Source: Naumovozyma dairenensis CBS 421 (lineage: Eukaryota; Ascomycota; Saccharomycetes; Saccharomycetales; Saccharomycetaceae). From it: 64,000 nucleotides of DNA. Each line of letters opens with the position of its first letter. The stretch's first letter is position 1. Shown here piece by piece: positions 1 through 10,364 of the stretch. The position numbers and the translations under genes are program-made. The notes beneath the pieces were generated by a model. It was not told where the DNA came from, did not search any database, and saw only the letters and a list, made by a program, of their open reading frames with translations. The stretch lies in contig NC_016480.1 of assembly GCF_000227115.2 (NCBI RefSeq), forward strand, positions 124,001-188,000, in the 5' to 3' direction.

Positions 1-1380
1 CTTTCTTGGTAGAGTTTTTGGAGTTTGATTTTACTTTCAGTCTTCTATTATTTTTTACATATCTTGAATTTTACTCCTGATGCGACAAGCTTTTTCGCAG
101 GAGTTCAATCTTTTCGGGTTTTTTTAAGCTTGCTATTTTTCCTACATTATTTTAATTAGGGCAAACTTTTAGTTTTTTTACAAATAGGTGTTGACCGTTA
201 ATTTGTTTATTTGTGACCTTACCCCCTAATCAGGCGCGTAACAACGCTAGCTAGAGCCACAGGAAGACATGGGAGGGGTTGCCTCTTGTCTCTTCTATGT
301 CTGTATGCATAGTCCGGACTCCGGAAATTTAAACCCCGTTGACGAATCTCCAGTACGTGGCCTGCATTCTCCGTGTTCCGTTTAGTAAAATGGAGTATTT
401 TCCTTCCCCACCTTCCGCATTTCCGTGTCCCACCTAGGTAAGTACGTATTTGTTACGGCAAATCACAAGTACAAATACAAATATAGTCTTTTCTTCGCTT
501 AACTGTGCCCCTTCCAAGGTTAATTGTATTTCATGTATACATAAGATGTTTTTACTACTAAAATGGTTGGTGTTACTCTTTACAATAACCCTTTCTTAGG
601 ATATCTGACTATTGGCTGCGTCTTCTAGTAGCGAATGAGGTTCCACATACGTAGAGTTGCACAATTTTTATGACACCGAATATCTATCATACCATTGTTC
701 TCATTGGGAACACCGCTGCAGTGCCAACTCTGCATATTATCCCCGATCTTGGAAATGTTCCATACGTCCGGACTTCGGAGAGATAACGCCCTCCGCGAAA
801 AAAGCTTTACCTACCTACGTACGTACGTATGTACTTAGGTACGTTATTTAGTGCGGGGATAACTCCTTACTAAGATCACATTTTATTTGGAGTTGATATT
901 GAGAAACTGCAGTTACTGTTCCCCATCCTCAAAAACTTCATCTTCTGCTCTGACATCTAATCGTCCCATTGTTAGAAGCAGGCAGAGTGCAGCTTGCCCG
1001 TAGCCCCCAGGCAGTTTAACATTCCTTTGTCCCACATCTCTAAAAAATGTCAACAAACTACGTATATAATACATATATACTAAGTCCGGATATCGTGGGA
1101 TTGAACATTTTGTGGTATAAACAGAACAGTTCCCCAACAGTTGCATAGTACGAATAATCATATCTCCTATACGTCAGAGATAAATGTAATTGTATATAAA
1201 GTGAGTTCTGTAGACTCTTGAATTAGAAAAAAAACTTGTTTCTGAACTGTTTACTGTCGTCTATACAATATAACACCAAATAATAAATCAGTCTAACTGA
1301 AACTGAAAAATGACACAAGTGCACACCCACACCCAATTTTTAATTATAACAAGGATGTTTTGAAAGATATTGATAAAAGC
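1..1380. other. Gene-poor left end
   Basis: I see no convincing gene here. Short open frames exist (for example 657-851 on + and 913-1161 on -), but none has recognisable domains or yeast-like composition. The stretch contains several copies of TCCGGA-type and ACGTACGT-type words (near 313, 771, 817-845 and 1084) and T-rich runs near 50 and 120. The lack of conserved genes from here to 7.2 kb suggests subtelomeric or lineage-specific DNA, which is an inference. Confidence 0.5.
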
Positions 1381-2397
1381 ATGTGGGCGCACGTCTCGCA
1401 TAGATCAAATGAACTCGCCTCGAAGGATTTCGATACAGCATTTAGATATGAAATAATTGAAATTAGTGACGGAAACATCACAAAGATGAGGGGGAAGGAG
1501 TTTTTTGAAAAGTTAAAAATCGAACATAAAAGCATAAGAGTATTTTTAGTTCCCTCATTTTACCATGATTTATATAAGGGTTCTTTAGGTCCAGACGAAA
1601 TGGTCGGATACTTTTTTTTTAAAGAGCAATACTTCCGCATCTCCAAAACTTATTTCATTAAAGTAGGAACAAATATTGTAATTAGCCTCCAAGATGGTGT
1701 TTTCGACACTGAAGTCGCTCATGAGTTGGTAGATGAATTCTCTGCTGTTAACATATTTCCTGACACTACTGAATGGTACTTAGGTTGCTCTATTCAACGA
1801 CTTACTTTTCTTATGGAGAAAACACTCAAAACGTGGGAAGACATATATCATCTATCGGCCGAGGAGACTGGTCACGACCCTACGGAAGAGATTGCTAAAC
1901 TAGATAAAATTGAAAGGTTATTGAACTCAGCCCCCGCGATGTTGTCAGTGAATTTAACGATCGCTGGAGGGTTAACCGAGGAGGAATCTGTAGAAAGAAT
2001 AAAATATCTCCATAGGTTGATCGTATCCGCAAAACAAAGAATATATGACGATAAACTCATCCTCTTTCGTCGCATACACCCCAGGCAGCCCCCAACATTA
2101 TTTGCTGGGTTAGTAGCACTAATGCAAACAATTATGAGATTGTTTACTCCGGTACTGACTACTCTCTTTCAATTAAGAAGCATTAGTAATATCACAAAAT
2201 TTGTCATTTTGCTGATGGCTATAATTGTATCAAATGTATGGTTTACCCTGTTTCCGCAAAAGTTTCTTACCGATGCAGTGACCATCATTCACGAAGAAAT
2301 ATGGCATCTATGGCAATTATTAAGAGCATGGAATCTATGGCAACTAATAAGGACATGGCATCTATGGCAACTATTAAGAACACGGTTGGGGTGGTAA
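1381..2397 (+). CDS. Orphan protein with one C-terminal membrane segment and a 9-residue triplicated tail
   Basis: I do not recognise this 338-residue protein. The first in-frame ATG is at 1381; the frame stays open upstream to 1297 without another ATG, so the true N-terminus may be missing or elsewhere. The body is mixed charged sequence with a long helical stretch (about residues 140-230). A single hydrophobic segment lies near residues 270-290. After it comes a Trp/Leu/Arg-rich tail of three 9-residue repeats of the pattern W-x-L-W-Q-L-[LI]-R-x. The helical stretch followed by a membrane segment is loosely reminiscent of CorA-type proteins, but I see no GMN motif and only one membrane span, so I do not assign it. 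It lies in a region with no conserved neighbours and may be a lineage-specific gene. Confidence 0.55.
   Translation: MWAHVSHRSNELASKDFDTAFRYEIIEISDGNITKMRGKEFFEKLKIEHKSIRVFLVPSFYHDLYKGSLGPDEMVGYFFFKEQYFRISKTYFIKVGTNIVISLQDGVFDTEVAHELVDEFSAVNIFPDTTEWYLGCSIQRLTFLMEKTLKTWEDIYHLSAEETGHDPTEEIAKLDKIERLLNSAPAMLSVNLTIAGGLTEEESVERIKYLHRLIVSAKQRIYDDKLILFRRIHPRQPPTLFAGLVALMQTIMRLFTPVLTTLFQLRSISNITKFVILLMAIIVSNVWFTLFPQKFLTDAVTIIHEEIWHLWQLLRAWNLWQLIRTWHLWQLLRTRLGW
2302..2382 (+). repeat. Three tandem 27-bp coding repeats
   Basis: Three in-frame 27-bp units encode W-H-L-W-Q-L-L-R-A, W-N-L-W-Q-L-I-R-T and W-H-L-W-Q-L-L-R-T at the C-terminus of the orphan gene. The units differ by only a few bases, which points to recent tandem duplication. 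The resulting tail is amphipathic (Trp/Leu against Arg) and directly follows the membrane segment. Confidence 0.85.
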
Positions 2398-3957
2398 TAT
2401 GGTTGGTTTCATTGAAAAATTCCCTTTATATTTTTTTATTAGTCGTTCTTTTAAATAACAATTTATTAGTAATTAATTTTATGATTATATGAGTAGTGTT
2501 TTTTAATCGAATAAAATAATTATCAGATTATACGGCTTTCAACAGCCCCTCTTATATATGTTACAAATGGTGAAAATTAGGAAGCTGTGTTTGTCGATAG
2601 CTTCTTCTGATGGAGAGTTCAAATCAGTCTCAATTCATGTCATTCTGGTTCAAGTAAACAGATTAATTAGTATCTACATTCAGTTTGCATATGTATCGAG
2701 AATTTAATTATTATAAAAATAAACTTTGTTTTATAAAATAGTAGCAAAAGAAGTCTTGAAATACCCCTGGCAAAACAGTAATAAAACACCCAACCGTAAC
2801 CGATCCAGTTGAACCCCATGCCGTTTCTCCTAATACCGCCAATTTTTGACATCTAACAATATTAGATCACCGTGGCCCCTGTAATGGTTTTACTATGTTC
2901 TCATAACTGCGAGAGTCCCCCACCCACAAGAAGCAGAGAGCGCAAAACATCATGTCTGATCAAATGCCCTTCCTTCTCAGCAATTTCACGTACTTTTTTA
3001 CTCTCTTATCAAAGTTCTTTCCATCTTTCCATCATGTGCAGCAAAAAAACATAGGTTTCTCGTATGGAAACACCATTACATGAAAATAATTTTGCAATTT
3101 CAAAATAGGCGATATAATAGTTGAATGACTATCCAAGGTAATATGTAATTATACCTTGCTTGACGACAATAAAAGCATCTTTAACAAAACCGTTACATTC
3201 GCCATCAAATGGTGCTCGAAGTGTAGCCGTTTCTATGTCGAAATTTCAGTGAACCATTTTACCAATGTGCTCAAGTTTATTTCTTACTATTCAGAGTAAC
3301 TCCTTCCGTATTCTTCCAAGTACTATAATTATGTTCATTGTTCACTCAACTTACATGATTCTGTCTAAATCTAGTGTAATGTTACGTTACGTAACTAACA
3401 TTTATTGGAAGGCTTACGTACCATATTTCCCGAGTATAATAAAGCCACAGTGCAAATACATTTAACTACCTTCGTGTATATTCTAGTTGAAGAAACAATA
3501 TAAACTTTGACAGTAGGCCTGCTACAATAACCACCTAAAATTGTCATGTGACTTATAGGAACCTATTACTGGTGCTGGGATTTTCACAGACCAATAGAGC
3601 AAATTCCCACTACCAGTCAGACTTGAAGACAAATAAACTTCAAACAATTAAGAATAACTTCTTCCCATAATAGTTGTTGATTTATTTGTCTAGTTATATA
3701 CTTGAAGCGCTGTATTTTTGGTACTTTATGACCAGTCACTGCTTTTTTGGAGCTTCAGAGATGGTTTCGATCGTCTTTTAACTTATTTGATATTACGTCT
3801 TATCTAAGAACATTTTTTGAATAAGACCCTGTCTTACAACTATTTCGTTTGCAGATAAAGCGCTAAAGTTAAAGAGCTCTATTTGATATTCTAGCCCTGA
3901 GCAATAAATATATCATGGTCTCGACCGGAATACACACCTTCTTGGTTAACTTTACCA
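2398..3957. other. Intergenic DNA, no gene recognised
   Basis: This 1.5-kb AT-rich stretch has only short, unconvincing open frames (for example 2872-3054 and 3265-3465 on +). I see no tRNA, LTR pair or other recognisable element. Confidence 0.4.
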
Positions 3958-4911
3958 CTAAACCTGTTTGGAGTCGTTTTTCGAGTGAAGAGTCCAACAA
4001 GTACTGTCATCATGCCCCAATTTACCAAAATGGGAACGCTTTTTATTAACCTTGTTCACCTTTATCTTCTTCCTTTGTTGATAAGTATTGTCAGATCGAG
4101 ATCTCTTCTCGATCCTTCTATCCTGTAAAAGAGGAATTGCCCAATTATACGCTGCGTCAGCTGAAATAGGTACATTCAATTTAGCGTAAAGCTTTAAATC
4201 TTCTGGAAGTGATGATATAAACAAACACTTTACAGCATCGTCAGTGAAGTAACCATCACCTAAAGCTGAAACAAGCTGTTCGAACTTGAATACATCTTCG
4301 GGAGTCTGGATCCTATGATTCTTGATCCGTTCCGTCTTATCAATGGCGTAATCTTTCCATTTGTATTTATCTACAATCAAATCTACAAAGAAATGGAAGT
4401 CCTTAGTTTCATAGTTTGGGATTTTCTCGATGTTATCGAAGAACCAGTTTGCTGCAGAACCTGTTAAAAGGTCACCTAACAAATCAACAGCGTCTGCACC
4501 TTGGAGCTGTACTTTCCCGATTTTAAAGCGAAGCCTTCTAGCCCAAGTGTCCATGGTGACTTTGTTTCCACCTTCCCCATCGAAATAATCAAAACTCTTA
4601 AGAGAATATCTGATATCCGCAATCGTTTTTTGCTTGGGAACTCCATTTGTCGATTTCATTGGGGAACCTCTGGTTTGCAGCATTGCAATAAAAATATCTT
4701 TATCAGCTTGAGAAATCTGACTATTGTTTAAAAACGCAGCAACACTCACAGCCGACAAACCTTTATGAACAGATGGTTTGTCTCCCACGGCTGGTGTGTT
4801 AATGTCTTCAACACCTTCTAACATACCAGCGCCCTCAGTTTGAGTCTTGATTAATTGTGCCAAATCAGTTTGGTCTGGTAACTTTTGCACTGTTTTATAG
4901 ATCTTACTCAT
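3958..4911 (-). CDS. Stand-alone retrotransposon Gag-like protein
   Basis: This 317-residue protein has the layout of an LTR-retrotransposon Gag: a variable N-terminus, a capsid-like segment (about residues 107-265, starting near FDYFDGEGG and containing GSAANWFFDN), a Lys/Arg-rich linker and a C-terminal zinc-knuckle-like motif. The knuckle reads RSHFGKLGHDDSTC. Against the usual C-x2-C-x4-H-x4-C, the first two cysteines are Arg and Phe, while the His and last Cys remain. The frame is intact with an ATG at 4911. No protease, integrase or reverse transcriptase follows downstream, and I found no LTR pair. It could be a relic of a decayed element or a domesticated gag gene; an intact frame with a broken knuckle fits either. 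Which Ty family it came from is unclear. Confidence 0.6.
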   Translation of the reverse strand: MSKIYKTVQKLPDQTDLAQLIKTQTEGAGMLEGVEDINTPAVGDKPSVHKGLSAVSVAAFLNNSQISQADKDIFIAMLQTRGSPMKSTNGVPKQKTIADIRYSLKSFDYFDGEGGNKVTMDTWARRLRFKIGKVQLQGADAVDLLGDLLTGSAANWFFDNIEKIPNYETKDFHFFVDLIVDKYKWKDYAIDKTERIKNHRIQTPEDVFKFEQLVSALGDGYFTDDAVKCLFISSLPEDLKLYAKLNVPISADAAYNWAIPLLQDRRIEKRSRSDNTYQQRKKIKVNKVNKKRSHFGKLGHDDSTCWTLHSKNDSKQV

Positions 4912-5788
4912 TGCTTAAATTATCTCAAAATCCTTGCGATGGTAACCAAGCGGTACTATACCAGACGTTAGAGTAAGCTACTTCTAAGATATGAATGAAC
5001 GAACTATTCCGTACGTTCTTGAATTATACAATGGTTATATACCTTATTGATCAAGTTTCTCTCGATAATAACGCTAACCGGGCCGTCGTCCGGGTGACAC
5101 TTGTTTCTCAGACTGACTGGTCCCGACCACATATAATACCAAACCATCCTACATAGGTCTATCATTGAATCTTCTATTAGGTATGGTGAGTCCATCAAAA
5201 TCAATCTAACGGCTTTATTGAATTTTAAAGTATAGAACAATATGCCTTTATAAATCGATATATGTTATAAATCAGTGTGAATCCCAATTATTTGCTCTAA
5301 ACACATCTAGGTTTAAATAAATAAGAATGAAATACTATTAGCTGAATACTGGTTGTACGTTGATTGTAGTAGTTAATATTTCTACCATAAATATAACCAC
5401 TACCACCCTAAAATTCGAGAATTGATAATTATAAGAATTCAATTTCACTGTAGTAGTTTGCTTGATATTTTTCTCGTTATCAATAATTAAGTTATTAAGA
5501 GTCTTAACATTGAAATCAACTGGCATATCACCGGTAATTTCTGTTGAACCAGTACATAAATTATCGGTTTTTTGGCAATAGTACCGCCTTGGATTGATAG
5601 TTCAAGATCGTCCGTTATCAGACCCGTCTTCGACAGTGATATCACCAACAATAGTTTCTCATTTTTGTAGGATTGTATCTGTTGAGATTTATAAAAGGCT
5701 TGCTGAAGTAATAGATTGAATTAAAAGTCCAAGCAAAAATTTCTAATAGCTGGTTTCATTTGGTCGGTTGTTGAAACAAAAAATTTAT

Positions 5789-5808
5789 NNNNNNNNNNNN
5801 NNNNNNNN
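5789..5808. other. Assembly gap (20 N) flanked by similar sequence
   Basis: Twenty N separate two similar stretches: GGTCGGTTGTTGAAACAAA just before the gap and GGCCGGTTGTTAGAAACAAA just after it. Similar sequence on both sides suggests that a short tandem repeat was not resolved, so the gap length should not be trusted. Confidence 0.8.
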
Positions 5809-6098
5809 GGCCGGTTGTTAGAAACAAAGTAAATTTTATTTCCTTTTTAGTATTTTACCAAAGTAATAAAAATATGTACATACAAACTATCTAGACAAAA
5901 GTAAAATTGAGTACATTAGAAATGGGAACTAAATTTTAATTACTAAACTAGTTAACGATAGTATTAATCATCAACCAGAAGTGAATGTCAACATGCATCA
6001 TCTCGCTACTCCGGACTTACGTACGTACGGACGTGCCGCATTGGTAATTCCATTCAGATCTGGCAGTGATTGGCCTGTACAAAATACTGTGACATGAA

Positions 6099-6368
6099 AA
6101 AATGCCCCCCGAATGAGAGAAATGCAGGTAGATTAAAATTCTGGACTTTGTAGAATTAAAGAGAGAGTTCAAGAAGAGAGCTACAGAGGTAAAATGTAAG
6201 AAAAATACGGTTGATCTATCAACTAAAACTTGTCCCTTCTTAAAACAATATAATGGAAAAATATAGTTCTGAGTATCCTTGAAGAATTCAATTACATTAA
6301 GGAATATTGAATAATAAATTATCCTTCTAAGGGGCATAAAGGAAACCTAAAATGCCCCACGAATAAGA
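6099..6368. repeat. Pair of 20-bp direct repeats 250 bp apart
   Basis: AAAATGCCCCCCGAATGAGA at 6099-6118 recurs as AAAATGCCCCACGAATAAGA at 6349-6368, with 18 of 20 bases identical. The second copy is preceded by GGGGCAT (6331-6337), forming a 7-bp inverted pair with its ATGCCCC. The meaning is unknown; it may mark the ends of a small decayed insertion. Confidence 0.5.
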
Positions 6369-7224
6369 ATAACCTGTCTAGATTATTTTTTTTATAAATA
6401 CTAACTGGTTAATATTAATTGCAAAAGCAAAGATCGTCGTAATAAAAAATACAATATTGATAGCTCATTGATGACAGCCACATGTACCATTTTCCGAATA
6501 GTATTTTGATATATTGGTGCCAAAAGCGACATATGTGGAATAATAAAGAGTCAAATCTTTCAATAGTTTTAGTTTTTCGTTGTATGACTGCATTTGATTT
6601 TATTTTTTATATAAAATCAATTTTTTTAAGTTATGTTGCGAATTTTTTAAACTAGAAAAAAGAGTCTATTATGAATTATCTTGAAAATATTGGAAACTTT
6701 GAATACTTAAATCAACTCTCACAAGTGAAAGAATAAATGAAAGTAATATGATGTTAGTATTTTTATAAGTTTCTAATCACTTCATATTCATAATGATTTT
6801 GAACAAAATGATATTCCTTACTATGGGACATTAGTTAATCTGACATGGCTTTCCTTCAAGGTTGTAATTTCCCGTTCCTCGGATAGAGTTTCCCATAGTC
6901 TCGAATTGAGTCAACTTGCCGAGCGGTGTGTCGGCTTTGATTTCCCAACATTCTATCCAGTTTCCATTTTTGTGCCCACAATATTATCGTTTGGGAATAA
7001 GGAAATAGTACCAAAAAGACGTTGACTTTCTTATAATTCTCTCATTGACTCAAAAAGTTTTATGAATAAGAAAAAAAATATATGCAAATGGCCAAGGTTC
7101 TTGATTCGATGTCGACCTTAGCAATGTCGTTTGTTTAGTTCGATTTCTTTTTGTTATACCTATAGAACCAAGAAAAGAAAAGGATCCTCAGCGTTCATTA
7201 ACTTCAACTATTCAAATATTCAAC

Positions 7225-8361
7225 ATGGTTCACTTATCGACTACTCTTATTCATGGCGATGATAAACTAAACCGTGTCACATATGTTGCTCCTCCAATCA
7301 ATGTTTCGACGACCTTCCGCTTCGATAGCAACAACTTGATTCCAGCTAATGAAGTTAAGGATTTCTTGCAGTCTATTGATGAGAATCCTGTGTATGCAAA
7401 AGAATCTTACCCTAACAGTTCAAGGGTACAAGCTGTTCTCTCTGATTTGTTAGGTGGACATGCAGTAATCTACAATTCTGGTTGTTCTTTCTTCCATGCA
7501 TTAATGTGTCATTATAACCCAAAGAGATTTTTCATGGATGGTGGTTATTTTGGGGTCCATGCTATTGCAGACCTTCTTACTCGGAACTATGGTTTAGAAC
7601 AACAGTTTTTAGATGAAATTGAAGAATTTGCTCAAGCTGGTGATATTGTACATCTTGAAACACCTTTAAACCCCTTTGGGACATCTAGTGATATGGAAGC
7701 TCTTGGCGAGAGAGTTCATACTAAAGGTGCCATCTTATCAATTGATGCGACATTGGCTTCTCCACCTTTGCAAGATGCGTGGAAATTTGGTGCAGATATT
7801 ATCCTTCATTCAGCAACAAAATATTCTGGCGGACACTCTGATCTGCTAGCTGGTGTTCTTGTTGTTAAAACTAAAGAACAAGCTTACGAATTAATTGAAG
7901 ATAGGATTCATTTGGGGACAAATATTGGAAACTTGGAAAGTTATTTGTTATTGAGATTGTTAAGTACCTACGAGATGAGAATAATGAAGCAGGAAAAAAA
8001 TACAAGAAAGGTCATCATTTATCTGAATGAGAATAAATCCAAATTTAATAAAGTAGTGAATAAAATATATCATTCTTCTTCACAAGATGATGATTTCATT
8101 CAGAAACAATTATCAGGTTTATACTGTCCTGTCTTTGCCATTACTTTACATTCTATTGATCAATGTAAAGAATTACCTTTGCATTTGAAATACTTTCAAC
8201 ATGCTACATCACTCGGTGCGGCTGAATCATTGATTGAATGGAGAGCAGTGAGTGATGTAGACATTGATCAATGTTTGATCGGAGTTTCAATCGGTTGTGA
8301 AAATGCTGACGATTTAATTAAAGATCTCGAAAATGCTTTACAAATCTTACAAAACAAATAA
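7225..8361 (+). CDS. Cystathionine gamma-synthase-like PLP enzyme (YHR112C-like)
   Basis: This 378-residue protein belongs to the Cys/Met-metabolism PLP-dependent family (fold type I) and has the length of S. cerevisiae YHR112C, also 378 residues as I recall. The PLP-lysine motif [11 protein letters not shown] is present, with the Schiff-base Lys at about residue 199. Upstream are the substrate and cofactor-binding segments ETPLNP (about 145-150) and IDAT (172-175). Related enzymes act in trans-sulfuration (cystathionine or cysteine metabolism), but the substrate of the YHR112C branch is not established, so I give no reaction. The ATG at 7225 is the first in frame and follows an A/T-rich leader. 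In S. cerevisiae this gene lies on chromosome VIII, not beside CAB4, so its position here marks a synteny junction. Confidence 0.88.
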   Translation: MVHLSTTLIHGDDKLNRVTYVAPPINVSTTFRFDSNNLIPANEVKDFLQSIDENPVYAKESYPNSSRVQAVLSDLLGGHAVIYNSGCSFFHALMCHYNPKRFFMDGGYFGVHAIADLLTRNYGLEQQFLDEIEEFAQAGDIVHLETPLNPFGTSSDMEALGERVHTKGAILSIDATLASPPLQDAWKFGADIILHSATKYSGGHSDLLAGVLVVKTKEQAYELIEDRIHLGTNIGNLESYLLLRLLSTYEMRIMKQEKNTRKVIIYLNENKSKFNKVVNKIYHSSSQDDDFIQKQLSGLYCPVFAITLHSIDQCKELPLHLKYFQHATSLGAAESLIEWRAVSDVDIDQCLIGVSIGCENADDLIKDLENALQILQNK

Positions 8362-9130
8362 AGCTAACGGACCAGGGTTAGCAAATCTAAGTATATGTGT
8401 ATTACCGTTATATAAACCTTATAGATTACAATGATGACCTATATTAAATAGTTCAAACGAAAAATCATAGGATAAGGTTACGTAAAACAGGAACAATGTT
8501 TGGTTCGACAATATTCGCGAAATAGTTTAACTTCTTCGTACTCTTATAGTGCTTTATTCTACGTACGATGTTTTATGTTTATTTAGATATTCCTTTTTAC
8601 TCATTTTCATTAGATTACAATAATATAATTGTTTCAATATGTACAAACTATACATGTTTGTTAACGAACAATTCTAAAGTTCTACAGCAAGCTTTGAATA
8701 TTACGTTGAATTCATTTGAAGCACAGTGTTAAAGGAAAGTATATAAGGGAAACGCACGTGATTACTTATGAAAATTATGGAAATACGGTCAAGTCTCATT
8801 TAATTAACCGGGCCTGAGTATGAATTGAGCAAGTTGTACAATTACCTCGATCCATCTCCAAGAGTTATTCAATAACTCAAAAGGAAACACCATATTTTTA
8901 TAATGTCGTTACTGATATTGTATATCAAAAAAAGAAACCTTCTAAGACACGATTTTTTTTTTTTGTAATCCATGTAGTATTTGTTGCTTCCCTTCACTAG
9001 GTAATAAAATAGTAGACCCAATACCTCTATAGGCTTTTCATATGCTTGTAATAAAAAAGAGAAAGAAGATGAAAATACCCTAAAAAAAGTTGTTCATTAA
9101 ATCATTATATATTTTAGAGCTTTATTTGTT
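8362..9130. other. Convergent intergenic region
   Basis: This 770-bp region lies between the 3' ends of the YHR112C-like gene and CAB4. It holds AT-rich DNA, with a T-run near 8951-8964. A perfect match to the S. cerevisiae ARS core consensus, TTTTATGTTTA, lies at 8571-8581, but single matches are common by chance. No gene is recognised. Confidence 0.45.
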
Positions 9131-10048
9131 CTATTCTCTATGTTCAGATATAAGTTTTCGGACCTCTGTACTACTTAGTTTCTCTCTCCATCCATCTTCT
9201 TCGTTCCCACCCAAGACATTTACGACATGTATTGCTAATGGATGCATCTTTCGTTGCTGTCTTGTGTCATTAACTACTTGTCCACCTGCAATTGTCTCCC
9301 TGCTGACCACCAAAGCCTCGATTTCTGGAACTGTTCCAGTTGGCCCACATACATCCTTTATTGGTACTATTTCTACTCTTAATGATGGTTTCACTAAATG
9401 AACAAAAGTCATTACATTCAAACATCTCTTGTCGAAATTCTCCAGTTGTTCTTTATATTTCTTATTCACCAACAATTCCTCATCGGTAACACCCACAATT
9501 AACCTATCCGATGTTAAAAATGCAGCCATAGTTAATAATATTTTATGACCATCATGTATATGATCAAAAGTTCCCCCTAGCGCGGTTACTTTGTATTCAT
9601 TTTTATCGTTGATAGTTTGATCATCCATGGAACTTCCTGTGCCATTTCTTGATCCCATATTCCTTTGTTCAAATGTTTGACTCTCTCGGTAATGGAACTT
9701 ATCTTTCTCAATCAAAGAAAACTCATGAGTATTCATAAACATTATATCCCATTGTATATTATCATAATCAGATCCATCAAATAATACATTGATGGGTAAT
9801 AGGAAATACTCATGTTCCAGTAGAATATCTCTTGCTATACTGTACAATTTACCCAGGATCTTATCTAAATATATCGATGATATAAGGGATTCCTTGTCGT
9901 GTACCAGGACTATATCCAAGGCGTCAGCATTCGTTGTTATTTGCGTTTGCTCCCCAAACCTGACATTTTTCAGGCAATTCCTCAGTATATTTTCGAATTC
10001 ATTATAATCAGGTTTACCAAACCAATCAAAAATTACACCAACTCTCAT
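9131..10048 (-). CDS. CAB4: Pantetheine-phosphate adenylyltransferase
   Basis: Cab4 transfers AMP from ATP to 4'-phosphopantetheine to make dephospho-CoA, the penultimate step of coenzyme A synthesis, as part of the yeast CoA-synthesizing complex. The 305-residue length equals that of S. cerevisiae Cab4 (YGR277C). The catalytic nucleotidyltransferase domain occupies about residues 153-305. Its T/HxGH motif is at GGTFDHIHDGHK (158-169, with H165 and H168), and the second ATP-binding motif SSTEVR is at 292-297. The first 150 residues are the less conserved fungal N-terminal part. The gene is divergent from CWC22 across a 316-bp promoter region, as in S. cerevisiae. A 67-codon hydrophobic open frame lies just upstream on the same strand (10054-10257); I see no support for it as a gene. 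Confidence 0.95.
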   Translation of the reverse strand: MRVGVIFDWFGKPDYNEFENILRNCLKNVRFGEQTQITTNADALDIVLVHDKESLISSIYLDKILGKLYSIARDILLEHEYFLLPINVLFDGSDYDNIQWDIMFMNTHEFSLIEKDKFHYRESQTFEQRNMGSRNGTGSSMDDQTINDKNEYKVTALGGTFDHIHDGHKILLTMAAFLTSDRLIVGVTDEELLVNKKYKEQLENFDKRCLNVMTFVHLVKPSLRVEIVPIKDVCGPTGTVPEIEALVVSRETIAGGQVVNDTRQQRKMHPLAIHVVNVLGGNEEDGWREKLSSTEVRKLISEHRE

Positions 10049-10364
10049 AATTATTACACTCTATTTGCCTTGTCTTTCTGTGTTATTTCCTTAATTTCAC
10101 CGGTGCCATACAAACAACTATAGTGTAACTTCTTTAACTTCTGTGTTAGTTTCCAATATTTTTCACTTCGCATATACACAAACATCACAAAGATACAAAG
10201 TTCAAATATTTGCCATAAAAGTCTAGATAAAAAGATGTTAAGTGTATGTTCCAGCATTAATTAATAAACATTAACGGAAGAACTAGTAGTTTTAAAAGGG
10301 TACCTCGATTTGTTTTGCTGATTATTAATATAAATTTACAGGAAACTGAAAGAAAGCACTTAGA

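Larger units (their letters stand above)
4912..7224. other. Gene-free region with one assembly gap
   Basis: No conserved gene is visible in these 2.3 kb. Short minus-strand open frames at 5004-5240, 5338-5526 and 6017-6337 have no recognisable domain. The part 5338-5650, read on the minus strand, gives broken Asn/Thr-rich sequence across frames (containing TLNNLIIDNEKN) that loosely recalls cell-surface protein repeats. This could be a decayed gene, but the evidence is weak. The last 200 bp before 7225 are presumably the promoter of the next gene. Confidence 0.35.

Noticed and set aside
5338..5650. Possible adhesin or wall-protein pseudogene on the minus strand
   Set aside because: The translation is short, crosses frames and shares only loose composition with the adhesin; not enough to call a gene.
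6930..6960. TGATTTCCCAA resembling centromere element CDEIII
   Set aside because: It has a mismatch in the core, and no CDEI-type box with an AT-rich CDEII lies at the proper distance; the related chromosome VII region is also not centromeric.
8571..8581. Perfect ARS-core matches at 8571-8581 and 22593-22603 as replication origins
   Set aside because: The 11-bp consensus is expected by chance in AT-rich DNA, and origin rules in this species are unknown; no further support is visible.
10054..10257. 67-codon hydrophobic open frame upstream of CAB4
   Set aside because: It fills the short CAB4-CWC22 divergent promoter and has no recognised relative; chance in AT-rich DNA is likely.
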